A program made the position numbers and the translations under genes. Shown in pieces: positions 46,855 to 56,575 of a DNA stretch of 64,000 nucleotides (the first letter of the stretch is position 1; each line of letters opens with the position of its first letter). The notes under the pieces are model-generated. The model ran no database searches, was not told where the DNA came from, and worked only from the letters and a program-made list of their open reading frames with translations. Origin of the DNA: an uncultured Arenicella sp. (GTDB lineage: Bacteria > Pseudomonadota > Gammaproteobacteria > Arenicellales > Arenicellaceae); contig CALJJR010000001.1 in the NCBI GenBank assembly GCA_937973905.1, positions 1-64,000 of the forward strand. The letters run 5' to 3'.

Positions 46855-47760
46855 ATGAACACAACTGACAATCAAAAACTGGTCGTCGCGATATCCTCGC
46901 GCGCTTTGTTTGATCTGCAAGAAAGCCATCGCATCTTTACTGAGCGTGGTGTAGAAGCCTACTACCAATATCAAATAGATCATGAAAACGAAAAGTTGCT
47001 GCCTGGAGTCGCTTTTCCGCGGGTCGAGAAGCTGCTAAAACTAAATGATATCGAGCCTGCTCGTGAGCGAGTGGAAGTCATTTTGCTGTCTCGCAACAGC
47101 GCCGATACCGGTCTCAGGGTATTCAACTCAATTCAAGACTATGGCCTACCAATTACACGTGCCGCATTCACCAGCGGCAATAGTCCCTTTCGGTATGTTG
47201 AACCCTTTGGCGCGGATGTGTTTCTTTCCAGTGATCCGCAAGACGTCTCCAGCACATTAGCAGCGGGCGTAGCTGCAGCGACGATGCTGCCAGGCAATGA
47301 ACGCAGCAGCACTATCAATCAAGACAAGCTATGCATCGCCTTTGATGGCGATGCGGTGGTGTTTTCAGATGAAGCTGAGAAAGTGTACAAACAAAAAGGC
47401 TTAATCGAGTTCGCCAAACACGAAGTGGCAGCTGCGAAGAAACCGCTGCCCGGCGGACCATTTCGCAACATGCTCGCTGCGTTACACCGTATTCAGGCTG
47501 AATTTCCAGCCGCAGAATCACCAATTCGCACCGCCATAGTAACCGCGCGTGCTGCCCCAGCTCACGAGCGCGTGATTCGCACTCTGCGCGCTTGGAACAT
47601 TCGTATTGATGAGGCGGTGTTTTTAGGTGGGCTTGAAAAAGGTGAGTTTCTAAAAACCTTTGGTGCCGATATATTTTTCGATGATCAAGAAGGTCATTGC
47701 GATTCCGCTCGTCAACATGTACCTACGGGCCACGTTCCACACGGCGTCGCAAACAATTGA
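46855..47760 (+). CDS. 5'-nucleotidase, cytosolic type I-like
   Basis: 301 residues. Recognised by the NT5C1 family pattern: KLVVAISSRALFDLQESHRIFTERGVEAYYQYQ at the start, LSRNSADTGLRVFNSIQDYGLPITRAAFTSG, the HAD-type phosphatase site CIAFDGDAVVFSDEAE (nucleophile Asp and general acid), Lys/Thr in IVTARAAPAHERVI, and GADIFFDDQEGHCD for the metal. Hydrolyses nucleoside 5'-monophosphates such as AMP or IMP in this family. Precedes degQ by 27 bp but probably with unrelated function. Confidence 0.87.
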   Translation: MNTTDNQKLVVAISSRALFDLQESHRIFTERGVEAYYQYQIDHENEKLLPGVAFPRVEKLLKLNDIEPARERVEVILLSRNSADTGLRVFNSIQDYGLPITRAAFTSGNSPFRYVEPFGADVFLSSDPQDVSSTLAAGVAAATMLPGNERSSTINQDKLCIAFDGDAVVFSDEAEKVYKQKGLIEFAKHEVAAAKKPLPGGPFRNMLAALHRIQAEFPAAESPIRTAIVTARAAPAHERVIRTLRAWNIRIDEAVFLGGLEKGEFLKTFGADIFFDDQEGHCDSARQHVPTGHVPHGVANN

Positions 47761-47787
47761 TAATTAGTAAGAAGTAGAGAATCTGAT

Positions 47788-49152
47788 ATGAAGTTAGGCG
47801 TTGTGAAGCTGGTATTTGCCGTGCTACTGATGTTCAGTAGCGCCTCAAATGCTGCCTTACCGGCTGCCGTTGATGGACAGCCATTACCCTCATTGGCACC
47901 TATGTTGGAAAACGTGCGAGATGCGGTCGTCAACATTGCTACTGAAGCTGAGATCACTGTGCGGCGCCGACGAGACCCATTTTTCGATGATCCTTTTTTT
48001 CGTCGTTTTTTTGAACAAGGGCGGTCTCAAAAACGCAAGCGGCAAGGCTTGGGTTCAGGCGTGGTTTTTGACGCTGACCAGGGCTTGATACTGACCAATG
48101 CTCACGTTATCCAAGGTGCCGACAAAATCACCGTCAACCTAAAAGACGGCCGTGAGGCACAAGCTGAGGTTATTGGTACTGATAAGGACTCCGATGTTGC
48201 GGTGATTCAGGTCAAACTTAATGGCCTCAGAGCAATACCTCTGGGTAACTCAGACCATTTGCGTGTGGGTGACTTTGTGGTGGCAATTGGAAATCCATTT
48301 GGATTGCGGCAAACGGTCACATCTGGAATTGTCAGCGCCCTGGGTCGCAGCGGCCTAGGTATTGAGAACTATGAAGACTTTATTCAAACTGACGCGTCTA
48401 TTAATCCCGGCAATTCCGGTGGCGCCTTGGTCAACCTGCGCGGTGAGTTGGTTGGCATTAATACGGCCATTGTTGCCCCGAGCGGAGGCAACGTGGGCAT
48501 TGGTTTCTCAATCCCCATCAATATGGCGATACAGATCAAGAACCAACTACTTGAATTTGGCGAAGTACAAAGAGGCCGACTTGGGGTTCGAATCCAAGAC
48601 CTTACCGCTGACCTAGCCGAAGCGTTCGAGATTGAACAAGCGCGCGGCGCAATCATCACCAAAGTGGAAAAAGGCTCGATGGCCGAATCCGCCGGCATTG
48701 AAGCCGGTGACGTCGTGGTAAAAGCCAATAACCGTTCGATCACTAAAGGCGCCGACTTACATAACGCGATTGGCTTATTAAGAGTTGGTGACACCTTGCA
48801 ACTGGAAATATTACGGGGCGGCGAGCGACAACTTATTTCTACCACTGTGGGCGATCTCTCGGTCGACAGCACAATTGGTGAAAACCTAAACCCGCGACTT
48901 GAAGGCGCAAGCTTTAGCGAATTAGATGACCAGCAATTAAGCCAAGGTGTTGAGGGTGGCGTATTAGTCGCAACTGTCGATCAAGGCAGCCCCGCTTGGT
49001 ACAACGGTGTGCGGCCTAACGACATTATCGTTTCAGCAAACCGCAAAGCGGTTAGCGATCTGAATAGTTTTCGGCTCGCGATTGCGCGCCAAGATGTCCT
49101 CCTATTAAACATAGTTCGCGGCAACGGCGCGTTGTTTTTGCTGCTGCAATAG
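47788..49152 (+). CDS. degQ: Do/DegQ-type periplasmic serine endoprotease
   Basis: Periplasmic quality-control protease and chaperone. 454 residues: signal peptide (to about residue 22), trypsin-like domain with catalytic His106 (LTNAHVI), Asp136 (DSDVAVI) and Ser210 ([14 protein letters not shown]), then two PDZ domains (about 255-345 and 360-450). The LA loop ([18 protein letters not shown]) is short, as in DegQ rather than DegP. The second PDZ carries [31 protein letters not shown]. No sigmaE-type promoter was identified by eye. Confidence 0.94.
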   Translation: MKLGVVKLVFAVLLMFSSASNAALPAAVDGQPLPSLAPMLENVRDAVVNIATEAEITVRRRRDPFFDDPFFRRFFEQGRSQKRKRQGLGSGVVFDADQGLILTNAHVIQGADKITVNLKDGREAQAEVIGTDKDSDVAVIQVKLNGLRAIPLGNSDHLRVGDFVVAIGNPFGLRQTVTSGIVSALGRSGLGIENYEDFIQTDASINPGNSGGALVNLRGELVGINTAIVAPSGGNVGIGFSIPINMAIQIKNQLLEFGEVQRGRLGVRIQDLTADLAEAFEIEQARGAIITKVEKGSMAESAGIEAGDVVVKANNRSITKGADLHNAIGLLRVGDTLQLEILRGGERQLISTTVGDLSVDSTIGENLNPRLEGASFSELDDQQLSQGVEGGVLVATVDQGSPAWYNGVRPNDIIVSANRKAVSDLNSFRLAIARQDVLLLNIVRGNGALFLLLQ

Positions 49153-49249
49153 ACAGGTTCGGTTTATCTCACCAGAGGTGCCGAGTTTGGTACGCTTTTG
49201 CTCGAACTAACCGCTATAATCGAGTCAGTCTCAACATGCGGAAAACAAC

Positions 49250-49924
49250 ATGACTGACTTCGTAATCGCTCCTTCAATTTTATCGGCCGACTTTGCGCGT
49301 TTAGGTGAAGAAGTTGATGCCGTGATCGCTGCCGGAGCGGACTGGGTGCATTTCGATGTGATGGACAATCACTATGTCCCAAACCTCACCATCGGGCCAA
49401 TGATTTGCAAGGCCTTACGAGATCACGGGGTAAGCGCGCCGATTGACGTTCACCTGATGGTGGAACCTGTCGATCGAATAATTCCAGACTTCGCCGCCGC
49501 CGGTGCCAGCATGATCACCTTCCATCCAGAAGCGAGCAAGCACATCGATCGCAGCCTCCAATTGATTAAAGATGAAGGCTGCCAAGCCGGTCTGGTGTTC
49601 AATCCTGCCACGCCTTTGCACGTGCTCGAATGGGCGATCGAAAAAATTGACATGGTTTTGTTAATGTCGGTTAACCCAGGCTTTGGTGGACAGTCCTTTA
49701 TCCCGCATGTAAAACAAAAAATTGCGCAGGCTCGGGCCTTAATTGATGCCAGCGGCCGTGATATCAGGCTTGAGGTTGATGGCGGTGTAAAGGCGAATAA
49801 CATTGGCGAACTCGCCGCATTGGGCGCTGATACATTCGTTGCTGGTTCCGCAATATTTGGTGCGCAGGATTATCAAACAGTGATTCAAGAGATGCGCAGC
49901 AATATCCAAGCAAGTCTCGCTTAG
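49250..49924 (+). CDS. rpe: ribulose-phosphate 3-epimerase
   Basis: Interconverts ribulose-5-phosphate and xylulose-5-phosphate in the pentose phosphate pathway. 224 residues. TIM-barrel with [13 protein letters not shown], the metal-binding [57 protein letters not shown] and the phosphate-binding [14 protein letters not shown] hexamer at 49215-49220 is a likely -10 element, giving a leader of about 25 nt. In Pseudomonas rpe also lies just before trpE, with gph between; here a methyltransferase gene takes that place. Confidence 0.97.
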   Translation: MTDFVIAPSILSADFARLGEEVDAVIAAGADWVHFDVMDNHYVPNLTIGPMICKALRDHGVSAPIDVHLMVEPVDRIIPDFAAAGASMITFHPEASKHIDRSLQLIKDEGCQAGLVFNPATPLHVLEWAIEKIDMVLLMSVNPGFGGQSFIPHVKQKIAQARALIDASGRDIRLEVDGGVKANNIGELAALGADTFVAGSAIFGAQDYQTVIQEMRSNIQASLA

Positions 49925-49953
49925 TCACCACTGTTAGCCGGTCTTAAAGCCTA

Positions 49954-50574
49954 GTGTCATTGATTATCCCTTTCTCTGAGGCCTGCGAACGCAATAAAGA
50001 CCCAATTCTTGACACCATTGCACCGTATTTGAGGGATGCCAAGCATGCCCTCGAGATCGGCACAGGAACAGCGCAACACGTTATTCACTTTGCAGCGGCC
50101 TCCCCCAATGTGCAATGGCAACCAAGCGACCAGAAGCACAATCTTGATGGCATTATTGCGCAACTGCGAACTCGGCCAACAACCAACATCCTCGCGCCGG
50201 TCGAGTTGGACGTTACCCGTCAACCATGGTTTGAAGATCAGAGAAAATTTGATTTGATCTACACCGCCAACACCCTGCATATCATGAGCTGGCCCGTCGT
50301 GGAGTCACTATTCGATGGATTGAGTAGCGCTATCACATCGTTAACCAAGGTGATCATTTATGGTCCCTTCAAGTTCGCGGGCAAACACACTAGCCCGAGT
50401 AATGCAGCTTTTGACGAGTCTCTCCGTTCTCGGGGTGTGGGTAGCGGCATTCGAGATTTTGAGGCCGTTGATCAGTTGGCTACCAACGCTGGCCTAGAAC
50501 TCGTTGCAACCGAACCTATGCCCGCCAACAACTTCTGCATCATCTGGAGAGCAAAGGTTGGTCAAACTGCTTGA
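49954..50574 (+). CDS. DUF938 (UPF0585) SAM-dependent methyltransferase-like protein
   Basis: 206 residues. MSLIIPFSEACERNKDPILDTIAPYL leads into a SAM-binding fold: motif I ALEIGTGTAQHVIHFA, WQPSDQKHNLDGI, and FDLIYTANTLHIMSW. This combination, with the later YGPFKFAGKHTSPSNAAFDESLRSR, is the DUF938 family, conserved from bacteria to animals and of unknown function. GTG start. The trp leader and its likely promoter (TTGACC at 50571) begin at the very end of this gene. Confidence 0.88.
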   Translation: MSLIIPFSEACERNKDPILDTIAPYLRDAKHALEIGTGTAQHVIHFAAASPNVQWQPSDQKHNLDGIIAQLRTRPTTNILAPVELDVTRQPWFEDQRKFDLIYTANTLHIMSWPVVESLFDGLSSAITSLTKVIIYGPFKFAGKHTSPSNAAFDESLRSRGVGSGIRDFEAVDQLATNAGLELVATEPMPANNFCIIWRAKVGQTA

Positions 50575-50605
50575 CCTAGAGAGCTTCTAACGAGATCATT
50601 CCGTC

Positions 50606-50671
50606 ATGCATGACTTAACACACAACTGCCGGCTTAATTCACGTGGCCTTTGGCGTCGCTGGCGTCGCTAA
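50606..50671 (+). CDS. trpL: trp operon leader peptide (21 aa, two Trp codons)
   Basis: Reads MHDLTHNCRLNSRGLWRRWRR and stops at TAA. The two Trp codons come from a perfect tandem repeat TGGCGTCGC TGGCGTCGC just before the stop. Length, position 100 bp before trpE and the downstream alternative hairpins are those of an attenuation leader. Too short for the ORF track. The Shine-Dalgarno is weak (cgagat). A possible promoter is TTGACC (50571) with GATCAT 17 bp later. Confidence 0.75.
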   Translation: MHDLTHNCRLNSRGLWRRWRR

Positions 50672-50678
50672 TCCGTGC

Positions 50679-50758
50679 GGGCAGCTTTGCCCATCCAATT
50701 TGTGTTAACGCAGCGATCTTTGTTTCCCTTGCTGCAGCGTTCTAAACAACGCTTTTAT
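50679..50758 (+). promoter_or_regulatory. trp attenuator with alternative hairpins
   Basis: A pause-type hairpin GGGCA-GCTT-TGCCC (50679-50692) follows the leader stop. Region 2, AACGCAGCGA (50707-50716), can pair with the Trp-codon segment TCGCTGGCGT (50656-50665; one bulge) or with region 3, GCTGCAGCGTT (50731-50741). Region 3 also pairs with region 4: AGCGTT-CTAAAC-AACGCT (50736-50753) followed by TTTT, a terminator. Stalling at the Trp codons would free region 2 to hold region 3 and allow read-through to trpE at 50772. The terminator is modest and the T-run short. Confidence 0.65.
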
Positions 50759-50771
50759 CTTCGCCAGCATT

Positions 50772-52289
50772 ATGACCTCATCTTTTTCTCCAGCACCTTT
50801 TACTGATCAGCACAGTTTTGAGCAGTACGCCGATTCAGTTCGGCCACAGGGCATTACTCACATTCCCGTTGTTCGCGAAACTCTCGCAGATTTAGACACG
50901 CCCGTAAGCACCTATTTGAAGCTGGCGGACAAACCCTACAGCTATCTATTCGAATCAGTCCAGGGCGGTAACAAGTGGGGGCGCTATTCGATCATTGGCT
51001 TGCCATGCCGAAAGGTCTATCGGTATGAAAACGGGCAATTGAGCGTAGAAATCAGCGGCGAAATATCCGAAACGATAAAATCTGATGCGCCTCTAGAGCT
51101 CATCACCGAACTGCGAGATCAGTATCAGGTTGCTGAGTATCCTGGGCTCCCAGAAATGACCGGCGGCTTGGTCGGTTATTTTGGCTACGAGACAATAGGT
51201 CATATGGAACCCCGTCTGGCCAAGGAGAGTAAGGTCGACACGCTTGGCACTCCAGACATTATGCTCTTGCTGTCAGAAGAGGTTTTAGTATTCGATAACT
51301 TATCTGGGCGAATTTACATTGTGTGTTTAGCGGCAATCAACGCTCCAGATGCCTATCAAACCGCTCAGGCCCGATTGTCAGAGATTGAGACATCTCTTGC
51401 GCACACTCAGCTGAATCATCAGAACCCAGCAAGCTCTGCGCCAAGCGAATACAAAGTGCATTTTTCCCAAACGGATTTTGAAGCAGCGGTAGAGCGATGT
51501 CGCGATTACATTCGAGATGGCGATATTATGCAGGTGGTACTGTCGCAACGCTTGAGCACGGAATTCGATGGTAAAGCCTTAGATGTCTATCGTGCCTTAC
51601 GCACCATCAACCCATCACCCTATATGTACTTTCTAAATATGGGTGAGTTCGAGATAGTGGGTTCGTCGCCCGAGATTTTGGTTCGGTTGGAAAACAGTAA
51701 GGTCACCGTAAGGCCGATCGCCGGTACTAGAAAGCGCGGCGCGACCGAGCTTCGCGATCAGGAGCTTGAACACGAATTACTCAACGATCAAAAAGAAATC
51801 GCCGAGCACGTTATGCTGATAGATCTTGGGCGCAATGATGTAGGTCGAATTGCCAACACAGGCACAGTCGAATTAACTGAGCGCATGTTGATCGAACGAT
51901 ACTCGCACGTCATGCATATTGTCTCGAATGTAGAAGGTCAACTCAGAGAAGGCCTTGATGCTATGGACGTACTAAAAGCCACCTTCCCAGCCGGGACGGT
52001 AAGCGGCGCACCGAAAATCAGAGCCATGGAGATCATCCATGAACTGGAGCCAATTAAGCGTGGCGTGTATTCAGGCGCGGTAGGGTATTTAGGATGGCAC
52101 GGGAACATGGATACGGCGATCGCTATTAGAACGGCCGTAATTAAGGATGGTCAACTGAGCATTCAAGCCGGTGCAGGAATCGTCGCAGATTCGGTTCCCG
52201 AGTATGAATGGAACGAAACAATGAGTAAGGCGCGAGTAATGCTCAAGGCCGTGGAAATTGCGCAAAATAAAATGGGGGTATCTCGCTAA
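50772..52289 (+). CDS. trpE: anthranilate synthase component I
   Basis: Converts chorismate plus ammonia to anthranilate; first step of tryptophan synthesis. 505 residues. The N-terminal half carries the tryptophan feedback site ([21 protein letters not shown], the LLES-type motif with Ser). The C-terminal chorismate-binding domain has [52 protein letters not shown], and [17 protein letters not shown]. Stop overlaps the trpG start by one base (TAATG). Controlled by the leader upstream. Confidence 0.97.
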   Translation: MTSSFSPAPFTDQHSFEQYADSVRPQGITHIPVVRETLADLDTPVSTYLKLADKPYSYLFESVQGGNKWGRYSIIGLPCRKVYRYENGQLSVEISGEISETIKSDAPLELITELRDQYQVAEYPGLPEMTGGLVGYFGYETIGHMEPRLAKESKVDTLGTPDIMLLLSEEVLVFDNLSGRIYIVCLAAINAPDAYQTAQARLSEIETSLAHTQLNHQNPASSAPSEYKVHFSQTDFEAAVERCRDYIRDGDIMQVVLSQRLSTEFDGKALDVYRALRTINPSPYMYFLNMGEFEIVGSSPEILVRLENSKVTVRPIAGTRKRGATELRDQELEHELLNDQKEIAEHVMLIDLGRNDVGRIANTGTVELTERMLIERYSHVMHIVSNVEGQLREGLDAMDVLKATFPAGTVSGAPKIRAMEIIHELEPIKRGVYSGAVGYLGWHGNMDTAIAIRTAVIKDGQLSIQAGAGIVADSVPEYEWNETMSKARVMLKAVEIAQNKMGVSR

Positions 52290-52852
52290 TGTTAGTGATG
52301 ATTGATAACTACGACTCTTTTACCTATAACCTCGTGCAGTATTTGGGCGAGTTGGGTGAAGAAGTAAAAACATTTCGCAACGATGAAATCGATGTGGATG
52401 AAATAGCCGCCTTAAACCCCGATAAATTAATGGTCTCGCCGGGGCCATGTACGCCTAAGGAAGCTGGCATTTCGGTTGCAGCAATCGAGAAGTTTGCTGG
52501 TGTCATCCCCGTACTCGGTGTTTGCTTAGGACATCAATGCATAGGTCAACATTTTGGTGGCGATGTCATTCATGCCAAACAAATCATGCATGGTAAAACT
52601 TCGGTGATGAATCACACCGGAGTCGGTGTGTTTGCCGGCCTACCGGACCCTTATACGATCACCCGCTATCATTCGCTGGTGGTTGATCGATCAACACTGC
52701 CAGATTGCTTGGAGATCACCGCTTGGACGGACGATGGAGAGATCATGGGCTTACGTCACAAAGAGCTTGCTATTGAGGGCGTACAATTTCACCCTGAATC
52801 CATTCTCACTGAGCACGGCCACGCACTCCTGAAAAATTTCTTAACACAATGA
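52289..52852 (+). CDS. trpG: anthranilate synthase component II (glutamine amidotransferase)
   Basis: Provides ammonia from glutamine to TrpE. 187 residues, a class I amidotransferase: [33 protein letters not shown], the nucleophile Cys in [13 protein letters not shown], and the His-Glu pair in [13 protein letters not shown]. It is a stand-alone TrpG, not fused to TrpD as in E. coli. It may also serve PabB. Overlaps trpE by one base and trpD by four (ATGA). Confidence 0.96.
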   Translation: MLVMIDNYDSFTYNLVQYLGELGEEVKTFRNDEIDVDEIAALNPDKLMVSPGPCTPKEAGISVAAIEKFAGVIPVLGVCLGHQCIGQHFGGDVIHAKQIMHGKTSVMNHTGVGVFAGLPDPYTITRYHSLVVDRSTLPDCLEITAWTDDGEIMGLRHKELAIEGVQFHPESILTEHGHALLKNFLTQ

Positions 52853-53874
52853 ATATTCAACAAGCTATCGCAACGGTTATTGATGGTCAAAACCTTAGCC
52901 GTGAACAAATGCAAACGGTAATGCAGCAACTAATGACCGGTGAGTGCACACCAGCACAGATCGGCGGCTTGCTGATCGGTTTGCGCATGAAAGGCGAAAC
53001 AGTGGATGAAATAACTGCCGCCGCTGAAGTGATGTCGCAACTTGCCGACCGTGTATCGGTTTCAACCCAACCGTTGATCGATATTGTTGGTACCGGTGGC
53101 GATGGCACGAGCACCTTCAATGTATCTACGGCCGCAGCGTTTGTCGCAGCGGGAGCCGGAGCTAAAGTTGCAAAACACGGCAACCGATCAGTGTCATCCA
53201 AATCTGGCAGCGCAGATTTATTGGAATGCGCAGGCGCTAATTTGAACCTGAAAGCGGACGATGTGGCTCAAGTGATAGAGCAGGCAGGGGTTGGTTTTAT
53301 GTTCGCCCCGATGCACCATAGCGCCATGAAGCACGCAATTGGGCCACGCAAGGAAATGGCGGTGCGCACTATCTTTAATGTGTTAGGGCCGTTGACCAAT
53401 CCAGCTGGTGTGCAACGCCAGGTTATTGGCGTATTTGCCGAACCCCTCCTAGAGCCCTTAGCCGCTGTACTCGGTAATCTTGGCAGCAAACACGCTTTAG
53501 TTGTTCGCGGTGAAGATGGCATGGATGAGCTCAGTGTTTGCGCCCCCTCGCAAATTGCCGAGTTTCAAGATGGCAAGGTAAAACGCTACTCGGTTACACC
53601 TGCTGAGGTGGGTTTGAGCACTTGGGCAATAGAAGAATTAGTTGCCGACGGCCCGCAGGAATCTTTACAACTCATCAATTCGGTGCTGGACGGCGAACAG
53701 GGCGCGCCCAGAGACATTGTGGCACTGAATGCAGGAGCTGGAATTTACGTGGCTGGCCTAGCTGAAAACCTTGCCGCCGGTGTTGAGAAAGCGCAAGAGT
53801 CAATCGATAGCGGGGCAGCAAAGTTGGCACGCGATAAATATGTTGCGGCAACAAAGAGGATCGGCGATGCATAA
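52849..53874 (+). CDS. trpD: anthranilate phosphoribosyltransferase
   Basis: Transfers phosphoribose from PRPP to anthranilate. 341 residues. The PRPP/anthranilate site motifs are present: [66 protein letters not shown] and [15 protein letters not shown], plus [10 protein letters not shown]. Start overlaps the trpG stop; its own stop overlaps the trpC start by eight bases. Monofunctional. Confidence 0.97.
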   Translation: MNIQQAIATVIDGQNLSREQMQTVMQQLMTGECTPAQIGGLLIGLRMKGETVDEITAAAEVMSQLADRVSVSTQPLIDIVGTGGDGTSTFNVSTAAAFVAAGAGAKVAKHGNRSVSSKSGSADLLECAGANLNLKADDVAQVIEQAGVGFMFAPMHHSAMKHAIGPRKEMAVRTIFNVLGPLTNPAGVQRQVIGVFAEPLLEPLAAVLGNLGSKHALVVRGEDGMDELSVCAPSQIAEFQDGKVKRYSVTPAEVGLSTWAIEELVADGPQESLQLINSVLDGEQGAPRDIVALNAGAGIYVAGLAENLAAGVEKAQESIDSGAAKLARDKYVAATKRIGDA

Positions 53875-54685
53875 GGTCGTTGCCACAGGGTCTAATGCGC
53901 TTGATCAAATCATGCAACACAAAGCGCAAGAGGTCGCGCATGCGAAGTCGAAAGTCCCGATCAATGAAGTGCGGGCTATAGCTGACGATACCGAAGCAAC
54001 CCGTGGGTTTTCTGCAGCCTTAGCAAATAAGGCGAGACAAGCCAAGAGCGCAGTCATCGCCGAAATCAAAAAGGCCTCGCCCAGCAAAGGCGTTATTCGA
54101 GCGCAATTTGACCCAGTGGAAATTACCGAAAGCTATTCAGAATATGGCGCGACGTGTCTATCCGTGCTTACTGATCACGAGTTTTTTCAAGGGTCAGCTG
54201 ACTTCTTTAAAGCCTCCAGAGCAGTTACCCCTCTGCCAATGTTGCGCAAAGATTTTATGCTTGATGATTATCAAGTATTCGAAGCAAGAGCCATGGGAGC
54301 AGATGCCATTTTGCTGATCGTTGCGGCACTGGAAGACAGTTTAATGTTCGACCTAGCAGGGCGTGCACAAGAACTGAAGATGGACGTACTGGTAGAAGTG
54401 CACAATGCTGATGAGCTCGAACGCGGGTTGCAAATAGGCGCACCGCTGATTGGTGTTAATAATCGCAATCTGCAAACGTTTGAGACCGACCTAGCAACAA
54501 CGTTATCGTTGCTACCGTCGATCCCTGCTGACGTAACCGTGGTGACCGAAAGCGGAATACATACGCAAGATGATATTGCGCGGATGCAAGCGCATGGTAT
54601 TCATACTTTTTTGGTTGGCGAAGCGTTTATGCGCGCCGACAATCCCGGCAAGAAAATGGCCGAACTGTTTATAAACCTTAGCTAA
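53867..54685 (+). CDS. trpC: indole-3-glycerol phosphate synthase
   Basis: Ring-closing step of tryptophan synthesis. 272 residues, monofunctional (no TrpF domain). TIM barrel: SAVIAEIKKASPSKGVIRAQFDP (catalytic Lys), GATCLSVLTDHEFFQGS, PMLRKDFMLDDYQVFEARAMGADAILLIVA, GVNNRNLQTFETDL, VTESGIHTQDDI. The ORF track starts at 53771 inside trpD; the ATG at 53867 has AGAGGA seven bases upstream and overlaps the trpD stop. trpF, trpB and trpA are not in the window, so the pathway is split as in Pseudomonas. Confidence 0.96.
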   Translation: MHKVVATGSNALDQIMQHKAQEVAHAKSKVPINEVRAIADDTEATRGFSAALANKARQAKSAVIAEIKKASPSKGVIRAQFDPVEITESYSEYGATCLSVLTDHEFFQGSADFFKASRAVTPLPMLRKDFMLDDYQVFEARAMGADAILLIVAALEDSLMFDLAGRAQELKMDVLVEVHNADELERGLQIGAPLIGVNNRNLQTFETDLATTLSLLPSIPADVTVVTESGIHTQDDIARMQAHGIHTFLVGEAFMRADNPGKKMAELFINLS

Positions 54686-54712
54686 GTAAAGAAGGCTGAC
54701 GAGAGAACTTAG

Positions 54713-55129
54713 ATGAAAGCAACTGTAGAGCTACAAAAGAATGTGCATTTTCGAGCAACCGCAGGCAGTGGCGCCGTTATCGATATGGACGGCCCAGCTG
54801 AATATGGCGGTGAGGGCAAGGGCGCAAGACCGATGGAAACCTTGCTAATTGGCATGGGAGGCTGTGCGTCATTCGACGTCGTGCACATATTACGCAAACG
54901 ACGCCTGGAGGTGCACTCCTGTGTGGCCGAGTTAGAGGCAGAACGCGCCGAGACTGACCCCAAAGTATTTACCAAAATCCACCTCCACTTCAAAGTAAGT
55001 GGCGACGGATTGAGTGACAAGGCGGTAGGCAAGGCAGTTGAACTCTCAGCTGAGAAATATTGTTCAGCATCCATCATGTTGGGTAAAACAGCCGAAATCA
55101 CTCACTCTTTTGAAATAGTAACGCCATGA
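54713..55129 (+). CDS. OsmC/Ohr family protein, YhfA-like
   Basis: 138 residues. OsmC fold with the two active-site cysteines: GMGGCASFDVVHILRKRRLEVHS and SAEKYCSASIMLG. The start VELQKNVHFRATAGSGAVIDMDGPAEYGG and the GAVIDMDG loop are typical of the YhfA subgroup, whose function is unclear, rather than Ohr, which reduces organic hydroperoxides. In Pseudomonas the same gene follows trpC but with vfr in between; here it lies 27 bp after trpC with no crp/vfr gene. Overlaps the next gene by four bases. Confidence 0.88.
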   Translation: MKATVELQKNVHFRATAGSGAVIDMDGPAEYGGEGKGARPMETLLIGMGGCASFDVVHILRKRRLEVHSCVAELEAERAETDPKVFTKIHLHFKVSGDGLSDKAVGKAVELSAEKYCSASIMLGKTAEITHSFEIVTP

Positions 55130-55527
55130 CAGAAAAACTGACGCGCCCCGAACATGCTGGGCTGCGGCATGTTGCGCTAAACGTGGTCGATTTGGCTGCG
55201 ATGGAGTATTTTTATTCAGAACTGCTTGGGTTTGAGGAAGAGTGGCGGCCTGATGACGAGAATGTTTACTTGTGTAGCGGCAATGACAATCTTGCCTTAC
55301 ATAGAGTCCGTGATACTGGTCAAAAGGCGCAAAAGTTGGACCACATCGGGATTATTATCGACACGTTGGACGGTGTTGATCAGTGGTACGCATTCCTCGT
55401 AGAGAATAATGTTCGGATGGTGAATGAGCCTAAAACTCATCGCGATGGCGCGCGCAGTTTTTATTGCTATGACCCGGAGGGAACTGTGGTCCAGGTGATA
55501 TTTCACCCGCCAATTTCTGGCCGCTGA
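55126..55527 (+). CDS. VOC-family (glyoxalase/dioxygenase-like) protein
   Basis: 133 residues, one vicinal-oxygen-chelate domain. Predicted metal ligands: His in GLRHVALNVVDL, His in LDHIGIIIDTLDGV and Glu or equivalent in DPEGTVVQVIFHP (Gln replaces the common Glu: VVQV). LAAMEYFYSELLGFEEEWRPDD is the typical first helix. Substrate unknown. Start overlaps the osmC stop (ATGA), so these two, and probably the transporter gene behind, are in the trp transcript or a linked one. Confidence 0.82.
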   Translation: MTEKLTRPEHAGLRHVALNVVDLAAMEYFYSELLGFEEEWRPDDENVYLCSGNDNLALHRVRDTGQKAQKLDHIGIIIDTLDGVDQWYAFLVENNVRMVNEPKTHRDGARSFYCYDPEGTVVQVIFHPPISGR

Positions 55528-55542
55528 ACATCAAGCCTCATC

Positions 55543-56490
55543 ATGACTACTGAGCCACAGGAGAACACCTTAGGTAAAGGTTTGGCTTATGCTTTATTCG
55601 GCTTTGCGATTTACTCTACCCACGATGCGGTAGTTAAATTGCTAGGGGGCTACAGTGTCTTTCAAATTGTATTTTTCGCAATGCTGTTTGCTTATGTGCC
55701 TTTCTCAATTGCACGCATTATCGAAGCAAAGCCTCAATCGCTGTCACCCAGTAACCCCGGCCTTCTAACATTTCGAGCACTGTTGCATGTTGGCGCACTT
55801 TGTTTGGCCTTCTATGCTTTTTCAACGTTACCGCTAGTCGAAGCCTACGTGCTATTTTTCTGCACGCCCATATTAATTTCGATATTGGCGATTTGGTTCC
55901 TTGGCGAACAAATCGCCTTGGTACGCTGGTTTGCAATTGCGCTGGGCTTAGTTGGTGTTGTTATCGTATTGCGACCCAGCATCGAGAGCGTGCACGCTGG
56001 CCATATTGCTGCTTTAGGAAGTGCTTTCTGTGGGGCGATCTCGGCAATTATTTCACGCAAGATTGGCGGCCAAGAGAACATGGCTACAATGATCGTGTTT
56101 CCAATGCTGGCAACCATCTTTGTGTCCGGAGCAGCCTTAGTATTTGTCTACCAACCCATGCCATTAAGTGATCTCGGACTCATGTTCTTGGTCGGCGCGC
56201 TGGGTCTACTCGGGCAATTTACAATTTTAACCGGTTATCGAATAGCACCAGCCGCATACATCGCCCCCATGCAGTACAGCCAGATTATTTGGGCTATTTT
56301 ATTTGGCTATTTATTTTTCAATGAAACGATAGATCGCTATGTCATCATTGGTTCAGTTGTGACGATTCTGTCTGGAGTCATCATTATATGGCGTGAACGC
56401 GTAGTATCAAAAGTGCAGGCCAATTTGAAAACTCGCAATACGCGCTCAGTGGGTGCGCCCATGATCAAACAAAGAGAAATAGACCATTAA
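55543..56490 (+). CDS. EamA/DMT-family transporter
   Basis: 315 residues with about ten transmembrane helices in two EamA repeats (about 10-145 and 155-290). Repeat hallmarks: FRALLHVGALCLAFYAFSTLPLVEAYVLFFCTPILISILAIWFLGEQI and YRIAPAAYIAPMQYSQIIWAILFGYLFFNETIDRYVIIGSVVTILSGVIII. Basic cytosolic C-terminus. Drug/metabolite transporters of this type move amino acids, nucleosides or unknown metabolites; the substrate is unknown here. Fifteen bases after the VOC gene. Confidence 0.9.
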   Translation: MTTEPQENTLGKGLAYALFGFAIYSTHDAVVKLLGGYSVFQIVFFAMLFAYVPFSIARIIEAKPQSLSPSNPGLLTFRALLHVGALCLAFYAFSTLPLVEAYVLFFCTPILISILAIWFLGEQIALVRWFAIALGLVGVVIVLRPSIESVHAGHIAALGSAFCGAISAIISRKIGGQENMATMIVFPMLATIFVSGAALVFVYQPMPLSDLGLMFLVGALGLLGQFTILTGYRIAPAAYIAPMQYSQIIWAILFGYLFFNETIDRYVIIGSVVTILSGVIIIWRERVVSKVQANLKTRNTRSVGAPMIKQREIDH

Positions 56491-56496
56491 GCCGAT

Positions 56497-56525
56497 TTGC
56501 GACAGTCCCTTGTTGACAATACAAT
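56497..56525 (+). promoter_or_regulatory. likely promoter of the tetR gene
   Basis: TTGCGA, 17-bp spacer, TACAAT (4/6 and 5/6 matches). It starts six bases after the transporter stop and would give a leader of about 45 nt before the GTG start. Confidence 0.45.
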
Positions 56526-56575
56526 CATCCGCGCAGCAACTTCACCTCTAGCAACTCTCAATCCAACACAATAAC

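Noticed and set aside
48585-48595. GGTTCGAATCC, a tRNA T-arm-like string
   Set aside because: It lies inside the degQ coding frame (first PDZ domain) and no acceptor, D or anticodon stems surround it.
50571-50600. Possible TrpR operator near the trp promoter
   Set aside because: The CTAG-type half sites do not have the spacing of known TrpR operators, so only attenuation is claimed.
53771-53866. Upstream extension of the trpC ORF
   Set aside because: It is inside trpD out of frame; the ATG at 53867 has a good Shine-Dalgarno and matches family starts.
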